From Parafannyhessea umbonata (GTDB lineage: Bacteria; Actinomycetota; Coriobacteriia; Coriobacteriales; Atopobiaceae): a DNA stretch of 64,000 nucleotides. Below the pieces are notes generated by a model. The model worked only from the letters and a program-made list of their open reading frames with translations. It ran no database searches and was not told where the DNA came from. The first letter of the stretch is position 1. Each line of letters begins with the position of its first letter. The position numbers and the translations under genes were made by a program. The DNA is taken from assembly GCF_900111255.1 (NCBI RefSeq), contig NZ_FOGP01000003.1, positions 62,001 to 126,000 on the forward strand, written 5' to 3'. Positions 1 to 8,012 of the stretch are shown here, one piece after another.

Positions 1-388
1 TGGCGATCACGCGCGGCGTGAAGATGGGCATGCCGGTTCCCGCGCGCAGCAGGGACGCGACCTGAAGCGACGTGATGCCCGAAAGCACGATGCCGAAGCC
101 CAGAATCACAAAGAGCCACACCACAAACATGCCGGGCATGCTGATGAGCAGAAGGCCGAACAGGAACTCAATCACGCCGACGTAGAAGTCCGCCTGCGCG
201 AAGAGCGCGCTAAATCGCCGGAATGAGCTCAGCAACGTCAGGACGCCCATGATCACCACGACCCAGCCGATGACGCCGATTGCGAAAGTCGTGACGCCGG
301 CGGGATTCATGAGCATATAGAGTCCCAGGATAACCGCCGCGAAGCCCTCGATAAGCATGCCGGCCCTGGAGCGCTCGTACGTGTTCAT
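1..388 (-). CDS. HdeD/DUF308-family membrane protein, C-terminus outside window
   Basis: The first 129 residues are present and the gene runs off the left edge. The start ATG at 388 follows a GGGGAGG site spaced 5 bases away. The protein begins MNTYERSRAG and then shows about four hydrophobic stretches separated by short loops with Arg/Gln, matching the six-helix HdeD (DUF308) fold. Family members are small inner-membrane proteins linked to acid or general stress resistance, with no known catalytic activity. The gene is divergent from the MATE exporter to its right. The family call is good; the role is inferred only. Confidence 0.75.
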   Translation of the reverse strand, partial: MNTYERSRAGMLIEGFAAVILGLYMLMNPAGVTTFAIGVIGWVVVIMGVLTLLSSFRRFSALFAQADFYVGVIEFLFGLLLISMPGMFVVWLFVILGFGIVLSGITSLQVASLLRAGTGMPIFTPRVIA

Positions 389-606
389 GTTGACCTCCCC
401 ACAGAAGCGCCCGGCCTGGCACCCCGGAGCGCGTTGCATTTGTCATCACAAAACCATCATAAAACTACGGCACGCCCCGACAGGTATGAATATCTCTCGA
501 GTGCCTCTTTTTCTGGCCAAACGCGCACCACACGCGCGTAGACTATGCAACTTGCAAAGCCCCGCATCCAATGGAGCAACCCCCGAACCAAGAAGTGGAG
601 AAGAGC

Positions 607-1986
607 GTGGCAAAGGCAGCTTCAAGGTCTCTCGACGTCACCCAGGGTGTCATCTGGAAGCAGCTGCTCAAGCTGTGTCTGCCCGTGTTCTTCTCGTCCT
701 TCTTCCAGCAGGCATACTCGCTGATCAACGTGTTCGTGGTGGGGCACTCCTCCGGCAGCACCACCGCCGTCGCCGCGGTCCAGGCAACCTCGGCTCTCAC
801 CGACCTCGTGGTGGGATTCTCGGTGGGAATGGGCGTGGGCTTCAGCATCGTCGTCGCGCAGTACTTCGGTGCCCACGAGCAGCACAAGCTCTCGGTGGGC
901 ATGCACACGGCCATGGGCATCGCGCTTGCGTTCGGGGCCCTCTGCTCGGTCGCGGGCGTGCTGCTGTGCGGCAGCATCCTCTCGTGGATGGGGACGCCCC
1001 AGGACATCTTTGCCGAAGCCCAGGACTTCGCCCGCGTCTACCTGGGCGCCATGATCTTCTCGGTCACCTTCAACACGGGCTCTGCCCTGCAGCGCGCCGT
1101 AGGAGACACCCGCACGCCGGCCATCATCGTCGCCTCGTCGTGCGTGGTGAACGTGCTGATGGACCTGCTGTTCGTCCTCTACCTGGACCTGGGCGCACGC
1201 GGATGCGGCATCGCGACCGCCTGCTCGCTGGCCTTTGGCTCCCTGGCGACCCTCTGGCAGCTCACGCACGTCGAAGGCGCCTGGCGCATCCGCCTGCGCG
1301 ACCTTCGCATCGACCCCAAGATGGCCCGTGTCATGGTCAAGACCGGACTGCCCCTTGCCCTGCAGTCGTCGGCCTACACCGTCTCGAACATCATCGTGCA
1401 GTCCGCCATCAACAGCTTCGGAACCAGCCACATCGCGGCTTGGGGCCTCTCCGGCAGGCTCGACTCGCCCGTCTGGACCGTGTCTGAGGCGCTGGGCTCC
1501 TCGGTCACCACGTTCTCGGCGCAGAACTTCGGCGCCCGCAACCACGAGCGCATGCGCAAGGGGCTGCATACCTCGCTGCTCATGACCGTCGTCGTCATCG
1601 GTGGTCTGGCAAGCACCGTCATGGCGCTCGCGCACCCGCTTTCGATTTTCTTCCTGCAGGACGAGCGGGTCGCCAACCTAACGACGCAAGTCATCATGAC
1701 CCTGGGGCCGTTCTACCTGTGCTACTCCGTGATGGCGAACTTCGCTGGCACCATCCGCGGCTCGGGCGAGAGCCTGCGTCCCATGCTGCTGACGCTCTTC
1801 GGCACCTGCCTGCTGCGCGTCGTCTGGCTGCTGGTGTTCATCCCACGGCACCACGACTTCACACTGGTGCTCATGAGCTACCCCGCAACCTGGATCATCA
1901 CCGCGGTCCTGTTCGCGCTGTACTACCGCTACGGGCACTGGATGCGCCACGCCGCCGACCACGAGGCCGAGCGCATGGCGCTCTAG
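607..1986 (+). CDS. MATE family multidrug/cation efflux transporter
   Basis: About 459 residues with twelve predicted membrane segments in two similar halves. The N-terminal DVTQGVIWKQLLKLCLPVF matches the conserved opening of MATE (NorM/DinF) proteins, which export drugs or metabolites by cation antiport. I chose the GTG at 607 because GGAG lies six bases upstream; an in-frame ATG at 571 would add 12 residues but has no ribosome site. Length is normal for the family. Substrate cannot be told from sequence. The stop at 1984-1986 is followed at once by phage debris, so that element was inserted or left behind just 3' of this gene. Confidence 0.9.
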   Translation: MAKAASRSLDVTQGVIWKQLLKLCLPVFFSSFFQQAYSLINVFVVGHSSGSTTAVAAVQATSALTDLVVGFSVGMGVGFSIVVAQYFGAHEQHKLSVGMHTAMGIALAFGALCSVAGVLLCGSILSWMGTPQDIFAEAQDFARVYLGAMIFSVTFNTGSALQRAVGDTRTPAIIVASSCVVNVLMDLLFVLYLDLGARGCGIATACSLAFGSLATLWQLTHVEGAWRIRLRDLRIDPKMARVMVKTGLPLALQSSAYTVSNIIVQSAINSFGTSHIAAWGLSGRLDSPVWTVSEALGSSVTTFSAQNFGARNHERMRKGLHTSLLMTVVVIGGLASTVMALAHPLSIFFLQDERVANLTTQVIMTLGPFYLCYSVMANFAGTIRGSGESLRPMLLTLFGTCLLRVVWLLVFIPRHHDFTLVLMSYPATWIITAVLFALYYRYGHWMRHAADHEAERMAL

Positions 1987-2039
1987 GGGAGCAAGAAGTC
2001 CAACGTGCTTGTTTGGTCACGCTCACATGGGCGGGGCCT

Positions 2040-2276
2040 TCGAGCTATTCGTTCTGCTTCGACGGCATCCCGCGGGGAGGCACCGTCGCGACCTCCACGG
2101 TTGGCGTGCTGAACGACAAGGACGCCAGCGATTGGTGGCGCGAGGGCATGTTCGAGGCGCTGCAAGAGGTCAGGCCTTCGCGACTGCTTCTCTACGGCGG
2201 CGGCATGGAGGATTTCGATTTTGGCGGCTGCGCGGTCGTGAGGTACAAGACACGTAAGTTCGAGAGGGGCAAGTGA
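2040..2276 (+). pseudogene. Remnant of a phage DUF4417 protein (C-terminal part only)
   Basis: This frame encodes SYSFCFDGIPRGGTV, then STVGV, then a SRLLLYGGG motif. These are the conserved blocks of DUF4417, a domain common on phages and integrative elements of Gram-positive bacteria. The N-terminal half is missing and the frame is only open upstream because it runs through the MATE gene in another frame. No start codon with a ribosome site precedes the conserved block. The stop overlaps the start of the next frame (TGATG), which is normal phage gene packing. I infer a truncated relic; DUF4417 function is not established. Confidence 0.6.
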
Positions 2277-3028
2277 TGGGCGGACGAGGAACGTGGTCCA
2301 TGACTTGCGGAGCGCATGAGGGCGAGAAGGTCCGTATGATGGGTAGAAGCTCCGACGTCCACGCGAGGAACGTCGGAGGCGCACCTGACTCGCGCGACGG
2401 GGTGGCTACACTGATGAGCCAGGTCGGGTTCACGGGGGTCAACGGCACGGACGCGATCGGCACGCAATCCATGAGCGCCTACGCTCAACAGCTCAACAAG
2501 CTAGAGCGAGAGTTTGGCGCCATCAATGCCGTGCCAACAGTACTGGTTGGTGCTGATGGCAGCGGCTTCTATGCTGCTGCTGGTGGTATAGCGAACGGTG
2601 CCGTCCTCATGCTGAATCGTCAGTCCGCGGGGAACGCGGCGAGGATGGCGAAAGCCCATGCAGCAGAGGAGCGGAGCGGCTTCAAGATGCCGACCAACGG
2701 AAGGCTGACCAGCCAGGCGGGGTACACCGTCACGCACGAGTACGGTCACCTGCTGCAGAACGCACTCTATCAGCGCGCTAAGGCGAACGGGTAGAATGGA
2801 ACCGAAGAGCAGTTTAGGGCTGGTGCGAAGCGTGCAATTACCCGCAAGGCCGTCAGTACATATGGCGGCAAAGACAGCCAGCTCTCAAGGTACGGACACT
2901 ACAACACCGCTGAGTTCTTCGCCGAGACATTCGCAAGCTCACGGTTGGGAAGGCCGAACGCCCACGGCAAGGCTCTGAAAGCGTGGATGAAGGAAAAACG
3001 GCCTCTAAGGAGGAAACATGTTCACTGA
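2276..3028 (+). pseudogene. Phage zincin-type metallopeptidase domain protein interrupted by an in-frame TAG
   Basis: The frame opens with ATG at 2276 and reaches HEYGH, the HExxH zinc site of a zincin protease. It stops at TAG 2792-2794, 18 codons after the HEYGH block. Reading on in the same frame gives a further 77 sense codons to TGA at 3026-3028, including NTAEFFAETFAS, which supplies the likely third zinc ligand (Glu). The whole reads as one roughly 250-residue protein of the type at the C-terminus of phage minor head/morphogenesis proteins, disabled by one nonsense codon. The last bases overlap the next small gene. Sequencing error or stop read-through are alternatives. Confidence 0.65.
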
Positions 3029-3221
3029 GAGCGGTTTCGCTGAGTACGAGAAGTACCAGAAGTGGATTAGCGACGAGGATTACATGCTCAGCCCGAATTT
3101 CGTCCCCACGGACGAGACGCCACAGGCGGCAGTCGATTACTACAAGCGTTTTGAGTCGTATGTGGTCGATTTTGACGCGCCAGACTTCAAGTGGCCTACG
3201 GGCGTTGGCATGAACCTCTAA
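3018..3221 (+). CDS. Small phage-remnant protein of unknown function
   Basis: A 67-residue acidic protein starting MFTESGFAEYEKYQKW. The ATG at 3018 is preceded by a full AAGGAGG site six bases away, the best ribosome site in this block, so it is probably a genuine gene. No transmembrane segment, cysteine cluster or known motif is visible; it is rich in Asp, Tyr and Phe. It overlaps the end of the zincin frame by 11 bases, which fits phage-style packing. I do not recognise the family. Confidence 0.55.
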   Translation: MFTESGFAEYEKYQKWISDEDYMLSPNFVPTDETPQAAVDYYKRFESYVVDFDAPDFKWPTGVGMNL

Positions 3222-3243
3222 ACGACGAAATAAGCACCTTCCA

Positions 3244-3268
3244 AGCCGTCCTGCGGGGCGGCTTTTTT
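3244..3268 (+). terminator. Rho-independent terminator after the small phage gene
   Basis: AGCCG and CGGCT arms close over an internal TCC/GGG stretch, followed by six T residues. It lies 22 bases after the stop at 3221 and just before the ribosome site of the terminase gene. Confidence 0.7.
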
Positions 3269-3290
3269 CATGCCGATAGGAGGCGACGCA

Positions 3291-3674
3291 ATGGCGAAGC
3301 TGCGCAAGCCCGCGAGCGTCGCGACGGACCCGTTCCGCTCCGCGAAGTGGGACGAAATCTGCGACGGCCGCGACTTCAAGCCCAGCGACGCCCCGACAAT
3401 CGCGCTGCTGGTGCAGTGGTACCAGGTCATAGAGCGCTGCATGGACGACATAGCGACCGGAGATGGCGTGCAGGTCGCCTACCAGAACGACGTGGGCGAC
3501 ATCAAGGCGCTCCCGCAGCTTGCGACCATGAAGCAGGCAAGCGCGGAGATTCGCGCGATTAACAAGCAGCTCGGCATCAACGACGAGTCGAGAAAGACGA
3601 GCGAGATCACGCAGAAGGCCTCCGTCCTCTCTCTGGTCATAGGGGATCGCCAGAGGAAGGCCGGGCGGGCATAG
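3291..3674 (+). CDS. P27-type phage terminase small subunit (likely)
   Basis: About 127 residues, MAKLRKPASVATDPFRSAKW, from the ATG at 3291, which has AGGAGG nine bases upstream; an ATG at 3270 lies before that site. The layout (short basic N-terminus, then helices with an LVQWYQVIERCMDDI segment and a C-terminal LGINDESRK block) fits the P27 family of terminase small subunits, which recognise phage DNA for packaging. The large subunit that should follow is absent: only a 93-base gap separates it from mntP. In a live phage this gene would precede the head genes, whereas here it follows them, so the module is scrambled or circularly cut. Confidence 0.6.
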   Translation: MAKLRKPASVATDPFRSAKWDEICDGRDFKPSDAPTIALLVQWYQVIERCMDDIATGDGVQVAYQNDVGDIKALPQLATMKQASAEIRAINKQLGINDESRKTSEITQKASVLSLVIGDRQRKAGRA

Positions 3675-3767
3675 GAACCGAACGGGGGCGCTCATTGGAG
3701 GCAAGGCAGCTGTACGTGCCGAACGAGATTGTACCAACTGGGGAATTGGAACCACGCGAGCAACACC

Positions 3768-4331
3768 CTACCCCATCAGGGCCTTGATGCCTATACCAAT
3801 CAGTACGAAGCCACCCACGACCTCTGCCCTGTCGCCCAGAAGATGACCGAGCCTGCGGCCAACAAAAAGCGCCGCTACGCAGCAGGCGGCCGTGGTAAGG
3901 CCGATGGCCGTCACCGCGAAGATGAGGTCGACGGACTGCGCGCGAAGGCTCACTCCGACGGCAAACGCGTCGATGGCAGTGGCGACGGCCTGGAAGACCA
4001 GAGTCGCAATGGTAAGACGCCCGGTGGAGACCTCCTCGTCGTCCTCGGGGTGAAGCAGGGCGCTGACGCCCTCACGCACCATGTTCCCGCCGATGATGCC
4101 CAGGATCACCAGGGTGACGATGCCGGAGTATGCCTCGATCAGCTGGGCCGCAAGTCCACCGAGGAAGTAGCCCAGAAGGGGCATCAGCGCCTGGAACGCG
4201 CCAAAGAAGACGGGCATCAGCAAGAGGCGCGATTTCTTCTCGTGAGAATAGACAAACGAGTTGGAAATGGTGACGGCAAACGCGTCGGCAGAAAGGGCGA
4301 GGCCCAAAAGCAGGATTTCAAGAGCGCCCAT
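3768..4331 (-). CDS. mntP: Manganese efflux pump MntP
   Basis: 187 residues starting MGALEILLLGLALSADAFAV, with a GGAGG ribosome site. Six membrane helices and the two conserved acidic family motifs (LSADAFAV in helix 1, ATAIDAFAVGVSL in helix 4) identify MntP (DUF204), which exports Mn2+. Length is typical. The upstream 200 bases show no convincing yybP-ykoY manganese riboswitch or MntR palindrome, so the regulation is unknown. The 3' end abuts the phage remnant; the much longer frame extending upstream of 4331 is an antisense artefact of the next gene. Confidence 0.92.
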   Translation of the reverse strand: MGALEILLLGLALSADAFAVTISNSFVYSHEKKSRLLLMPVFFGAFQALMPLLGYFLGGLAAQLIEAYSGIVTLVILGIIGGNMVREGVSALLHPEDDEEVSTGRLTIATLVFQAVATAIDAFAVGVSLRAQSVDLIFAVTAIGLTTAACCVAALFVGRRLGHLLGDRAEVVGGFVLIGIGIKALMG

Positions 4332-4535
4332 GCGATCCTCCGGTCTTCGGCAATACGAAAATGCTGGCCGAGGCCACCGAAGGTCGGCAGCGGCTGTCGC
4401 GACGCAACCGCTTGATTGTATTCCTGCAAGCACAGCCCAGAGTGAAATTAACAAACATCCCAAGTTGAAATGGTCTAACCTAGTGTCTGCACGCTTTCGC
4501 GCATCGCGAAAGAACACGAACACACCGGAGCGCAC

Positions 4536-5465
4536 ATGCCAGCCGTTATCACGCACCACCTCTTTGGTGAAGAGGCGGTTTCGCTTCTGCCCGAGGGCAT
4601 CATCCAGAACCAGGAGGAGCTCCTGGCCTTCCTGCTGGGAAACCAGGGTCCTGACCCCCTGTTCAGCCGTGCCCTCACCATTCCCGAAGCCGCACACAAC
4701 TGCCACGTCCTCGCCCGCAAGATGCACGACGGCAAGGTTCTCGAGGCGTTCATGGCGCTGCACCAGGGCGTGTCGCACCTGCCCGAGCAGGACAAGACCC
4801 TCGGCCGCGCCTTCGTCCTGGGCCTGTTGGGACACTATCTGCTGGACAGCCGCGCCCACGCCTTCGTCTACGCGCAGCAGGACGACCTGACCCAGGCCAA
4901 CCCGGAGCTGGAGGACGCGCAGCACGAGCTTCATGCCATCATCGAGAGCGACATAGACACCTGGATGCTCTGGTCCATGCGCCACCTCACGGTGCTGGAG
5001 TCGCCCGCCGCAGACTACCTGGCACGCACCGAGCGCGTTGACCGCGTCGCGGGAGCGCTCGTCTCGGCCATGGCGCAGTCCGTCTTCGGGCTCAGCATCA
5101 ACCCCGAGGAGTACGGCGGCGCCGTGAGCAACTACGAGACGATCTTCCGCCTGATCGACCCCCTCGAGTCTCTCAAGGTCCAGGCAATCGCAAGGGTCGA
5201 GATGCTCCTGCGCAGCCACTCGATGGCACGCGCCCTGGCTCACTCCGCCAAGGGAAGCGACGAGTGCCCGGCCGCCAACCTGGAGCACCGCCGTTGGAAG
5301 AACCCCTACACCGACGAGCCCTCCAGCAAGAGCTTTGCCGACCTGTTCTTCGAGGCGCTCGAGATCTGGGAGGAGCTCTCCGAGGCCTACGTCAAGGCAG
5401 ACGAGAAGACCCTTGCTCCCCTGATGGGCAAGCTCAACTACGACGGGAAGCCCGTCGAGCGCTAG
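4536..5465 (+). CDS. Zinc-dependent phospholipase C-like protein
   Basis: 309 residues beginning MPAVITHHLFGEEAV. The THHLFGEEA opening, GNQGPDPLF and LLGHYLLDSRAHAFVY blocks carry the His and Asp residues typical of the zinc-dependent phospholipase C/S1-P1 nuclease fold. There is no signal peptide, so the protein is probably cytosolic and its substrate may not be a phospholipid. It stands alone, and its stop overlaps the stop of the convergent antiporter gene through a shared CTAG. Family confidence is good, activity is inferred. Confidence 0.75.
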   Translation: MPAVITHHLFGEEAVSLLPEGIIQNQEELLAFLLGNQGPDPLFSRALTIPEAAHNCHVLARKMHDGKVLEAFMALHQGVSHLPEQDKTLGRAFVLGLLGHYLLDSRAHAFVYAQQDDLTQANPELEDAQHELHAIIESDIDTWMLWSMRHLTVLESPAADYLARTERVDRVAGALVSAMAQSVFGLSINPEEYGGAVSNYETIFRLIDPLESLKVQAIARVEMLLRSHSMARALAHSAKGSDECPAANLEHRRWKNPYTDEPSSKSFADLFFEALEIWEELSEAYVKADEKTLAPLMGKLNYDGKPVER

Positions 5466-6976
5466 CCACGCGCACTAACGTCGCCAGCAGGACCGCTGCC
5501 GGCACCATCGACCGCGCTATCGCCAGAGGGGATGACATCAGCGTCGCCTCCGGCGCTGTCATCGTAGCCGGCATCGTCATAACCCGAGTCATCCAGCATC
5601 ATGAGGTCAAGCGCACCCTCTGGCATTGCGAGGTAGACCGCCGACGAGAGCTGCTGGCCCTTCTCGCGCGCGGCGTGAAGCCTCTCGTGGTAGGCGGCCT
5701 CGCGACGGTGGAAGTTCTCGACGCTCTCGTGCAGGGCCTCTCTCAGGCCGTGCTCGTCGTGAAGGATGCCATGGAACGCCTCGGAGGGGCCAAACTCGTC
5801 GACCACGCGCGCAAGCGCGGTGACGACGGGAACCACGACGACGGTGACGGCGGCCGCTATGATCAGCACCGAGGCCTCTGTCGCGCTCATGACCTCGCTC
5901 GCAACAGCGATGTTCGAGACTGCAACGACCAGGGGAAGCGCCATCGTGCAGTATGTCGCGCTGACCAGAGACTCCTTCCAGGAAAGCCTGCGGGTCTCGG
6001 GGTCGATCCTCAGGGTAACGCCCACCACGACCCCGCGCACGACCGCGAGCGACGCGATGAACGCAAGCAACATCGGCAGGTTCTGGGTAGCGGCGGAAAG
6101 GTCGAGGGCTGCTCCCGAGACCACGAAGAAGATGGGCTGGAAGAAGCCGTTCGAGATGACGCCAATCTTGCCCTCGAGCTCGGGATTCCCTTCCGGGAAG
6201 AGCGCCCTGAGGATGAAGCCCGCCGCAAACGCGCCCAGAACGCCGTCGAACCTGAAGATTGCCGTGGCAAGAAGCAGAAAGACCAGAAGCAGCGACACGA
6301 CGCGCATCATGGGCTGGCTGAGCGCATCCGTCGACTCCTGGAGGAAGCGCCAGAACCTCGTACCGGCGCGCTTGGCGGCGCGCGAGAACGCAAGCACCAG
6401 GAAGCACACGAGCGCAAATACCAGAAGGGCCGCGACGGTGCGGCCCGTGGCGCGCGTGGAGAGCAAGAACGACATCGCTACGATGGGCAGGAGCTCTCCC
6501 AGAGAGCCGTAGATGGTGACGACCCTGCCCACGCTCGTCTGCTGGAGCCCGCGCTCCTCCATGATGGGCGCAAGCGTGCCATAGCCTGTCGTGGTCATGA
6601 TGATGGCCAGGGCCGGCCACGACGAGGAGTCGCTAAACCCCAGCCCAGCGAATACGGTCATCGTCACCAGAAAGCCCAGCCCGAGCGACACGAGCCACGA
6701 CGCCGACGCGACGCGTCCCATGTGCCCCACCAAGTCGCGCGGGTCTATCTCGTAGCCAGCCTTGAGAAAGAGAAACCCCATGCCAAGGTCAGATATTGCC
6801 TCGACGGGCGCAAGCTGCGGATTGATCAGCCTGAGGCCATGGCTTCCCAAGATGGCGCCGCCAAAGACCAGAAACACGACCTCGGGCACGGCACGGCCGC
6901 GCACCAGGCTCGCCATGAACGGCGCCACCAAGGCCATCGCGAGGCAGGTGACGAGCGAAACGTAGACCTGGGTCAA
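5462..6976 (-). CDS. CPA2-type cation:proton antiporter
   Basis: About 504 residues. I chose a TTG start at 6976 (MTQVYVSLVTCLAMALV) because AGGAG lies seven bases upstream; the longer frame to 7093 lacks a site. Roughly twelve helices follow the Na+/H+ exchanger pattern, with LAIIMTTTGYGTLAPIM and a FDGVLGAFAAGFILRALFP block typical of CPA2 (KefB/NapA-like) transporters. The C-terminal 90 residues are cytosolic and hydrophilic, ending in an Asp/Gly-rich tail with repeated SGYDDAGYDD units that may be regulatory. It ends tail-to-tail with the phospholipase-like gene. Confidence 0.85.
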   Translation of the reverse strand: MTQVYVSLVTCLAMALVAPFMASLVRGRAVPEVVFLVFGGAILGSHGLRLINPQLAPVEAISDLGMGFLFLKAGYEIDPRDLVGHMGRVASASWLVSLGLGFLVTMTVFAGLGFSDSSSWPALAIIMTTTGYGTLAPIMEERGLQQTSVGRVVTIYGSLGELLPIVAMSFLLSTRATGRTVAALLVFALVCFLVLAFSRAAKRAGTRFWRFLQESTDALSQPMMRVVSLLLVFLLLATAIFRFDGVLGAFAAGFILRALFPEGNPELEGKIGVISNGFFQPIFFVVSGAALDLSAATQNLPMLLAFIASLAVVRGVVVGVTLRIDPETRRLSWKESLVSATYCTMALPLVVAVSNIAVASEVMSATEASVLIIAAAVTVVVVPVVTALARVVDEFGPSEAFHGILHDEHGLREALHESVENFHRREAAYHERLHAAREKGQQLSSAVYLAMPEGALDLMMLDDSGYDDAGYDDSAGGDADVIPSGDSAVDGAGSGPAGDVSARG

Positions 6977-7104
6977 GGAAACTCCTAACGACTCCCAGCG
7001 CCATCGGCCCAAGCCGAGAAGGGCTGGCTCCCAAAGTTGACTAGACTTATACCCACCCAGAGGCGCGCTCAAAGCGCGGAGGCAGCGAAACACCGGGAGA
7101 GCCC

Positions 7105-7650
7105 ATGCACGTCACGACAAGAGCGCTCACTCGGCGGCAGGATGACGCGGGAGCTCCCCGGCGCCTTCGGCTCCGCGCGTGGACGCAGGCCCTTCTGGCA
7201 GTTGCCTCATGCCTGCTGCTCTGCATGGTCTTGGGAGCCTGCGCGGGCAAGAGCGGGCAGGCGGGCACACCAGACCAGACGCCGGCTCAAGCCCAGGGCG
7301 CCACGAGCGTCAGCGAGGACGGAACCTACAGCTCAAAGAACGAGGTCGCCCTCTACCTGCACCAGTTTGGGCATCTGCCCTCGAACTACATCTCGAAGAC
7401 CAAGGCGCGCAAGGCCGGGTGGAAGCCCTCGAAGGGGAACCTCGACGAGGTGTGCCCGGGCAAGAGCATAGGCGGCGGGCCGTTTTACAACGACGACGGA
7501 AGGCTGCCCGACGCCCTGGGCCGAAGCTGGAAGGAGTGCGACGTGAACTATGTGGCAGGCTTCAGGGGACCCGAGCGCCTGGTGTACTCGAACGACGGGC
7601 TGGTTTACTACACGCCAGACCACTACCAGAGCTTCGAGCGGCTGTACTAG
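7105..7650 (+). CDS. Lipoprotein-anchored barnase-family ribonuclease
   Basis: 181 residues: a basic N-terminus, a hydrophobic segment, and a LGAC lipobox that should lipidate the Cys and leave the enzyme on the outer face of the membrane. The rest aligns along its length with barnase: LPSNYISKTKARKAGW, SKGNLDEVCPGKSIGGGPF, WKECDVNY (catalytic Glu73), FRGPERLVYS (Arg83 and Arg87) and TPDHYQSF (catalytic His102). All key residues are kept, so it should cleave RNA. The barstar gene follows nine bases later, giving a toxin-immunity pair. Secreted barnase is usual; lipid anchoring is less common. Confidence 0.9.
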   Translation: MHVTTRALTRRQDDAGAPRRLRLRAWTQALLAVASCLLLCMVLGACAGKSGQAGTPDQTPAQAQGATSVSEDGTYSSKNEVALYLHQFGHLPSNYISKTKARKAGWKPSKGNLDEVCPGKSIGGGPFYNDDGRLPDALGRSWKECDVNYVAGFRGPERLVYSNDGLVYYTPDHYQSFERLY

Positions 7651-7659
7651 GAGGAGACC

Positions 7660-7932
7660 ATGCGCGAGCTGAGACTCTACGAGACGGACTTTCCCGACGC
7701 GCGCTCGGTGCACGACTACCTGGCCGAGCATCTAGGCTTTCCCTCCTACTACGGGGCGAACCTGGCGGCCCTACAGGACTGCCTGGAAGACCTCGAGGAC
7801 CCGGTTAGCATCGTGGTGGAGCGCGTCGACGACGACCATTGGGACGAGCGTCCCTGGTTCGGAAGGATCTGCGACGTGCTGATACGCGCGGCCCGAGAGG
7901 GCGACGTCCTGCACCTGAGCATCAGACGCTAG
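7660..7932 (+). CDS. Barstar-family ribonuclease inhibitor
   Basis: 90 residues with the barstar core FPSYYGANLAALQDCLEDL and a GDVLHLSI end strand. It begins with GGAGG upstream, nine bases after the barnase stop, so the two are co-transcribed and the inhibitor protects the cytosol from enzyme that is not yet exported. Barstar Asp39 is kept (the D of LQD), but the position of Asp35, the strongest contact with the barnase active site, is Ala here, and Trp38 is Gln. The pair may use a shifted interface. Confidence 0.88.
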   Translation: MRELRLYETDFPDARSVHDYLAEHLGFPSYYGANLAALQDCLEDLEDPVSIVVERVDDDHWDERPWFGRICDVLIRAAREGDVLHLSIRR

Positions 7933-7943
7933 CGGCAGCAAAA

Positions 7944-7972
7944 GGCCTCCGACACGCAGGGTGCCGGAGGCC
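7944..7972. terminator. Bidirectional terminator between barstar and asnS
   Basis: Arms GGCCTCCG and CGGAGGCC with a 13-base loop. On the minus strand the stem is followed by TTTT, making a good terminator for asnS; the plus side has a weaker T stretch. Confidence 0.75.
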
Positions 7973-8012
7973 GGTCTTTCGCAATCGGGAAGCCTTGCGC
8001 GGCCTAGTCCAA

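Noticed and set aside
4332-4535. Possible yybP-ykoY manganese riboswitch before mntP
   Set aside because: I could not find the conserved GGGGAGUA-type and CCC elements in the minus strand; only the ribosome site is clear.
5264-6988. 574-residue plus-strand frame over the antiporter gene
   Set aside because: It is very rich in His, Arg and Gly and is antisense to a transporter with a normal helix pattern.
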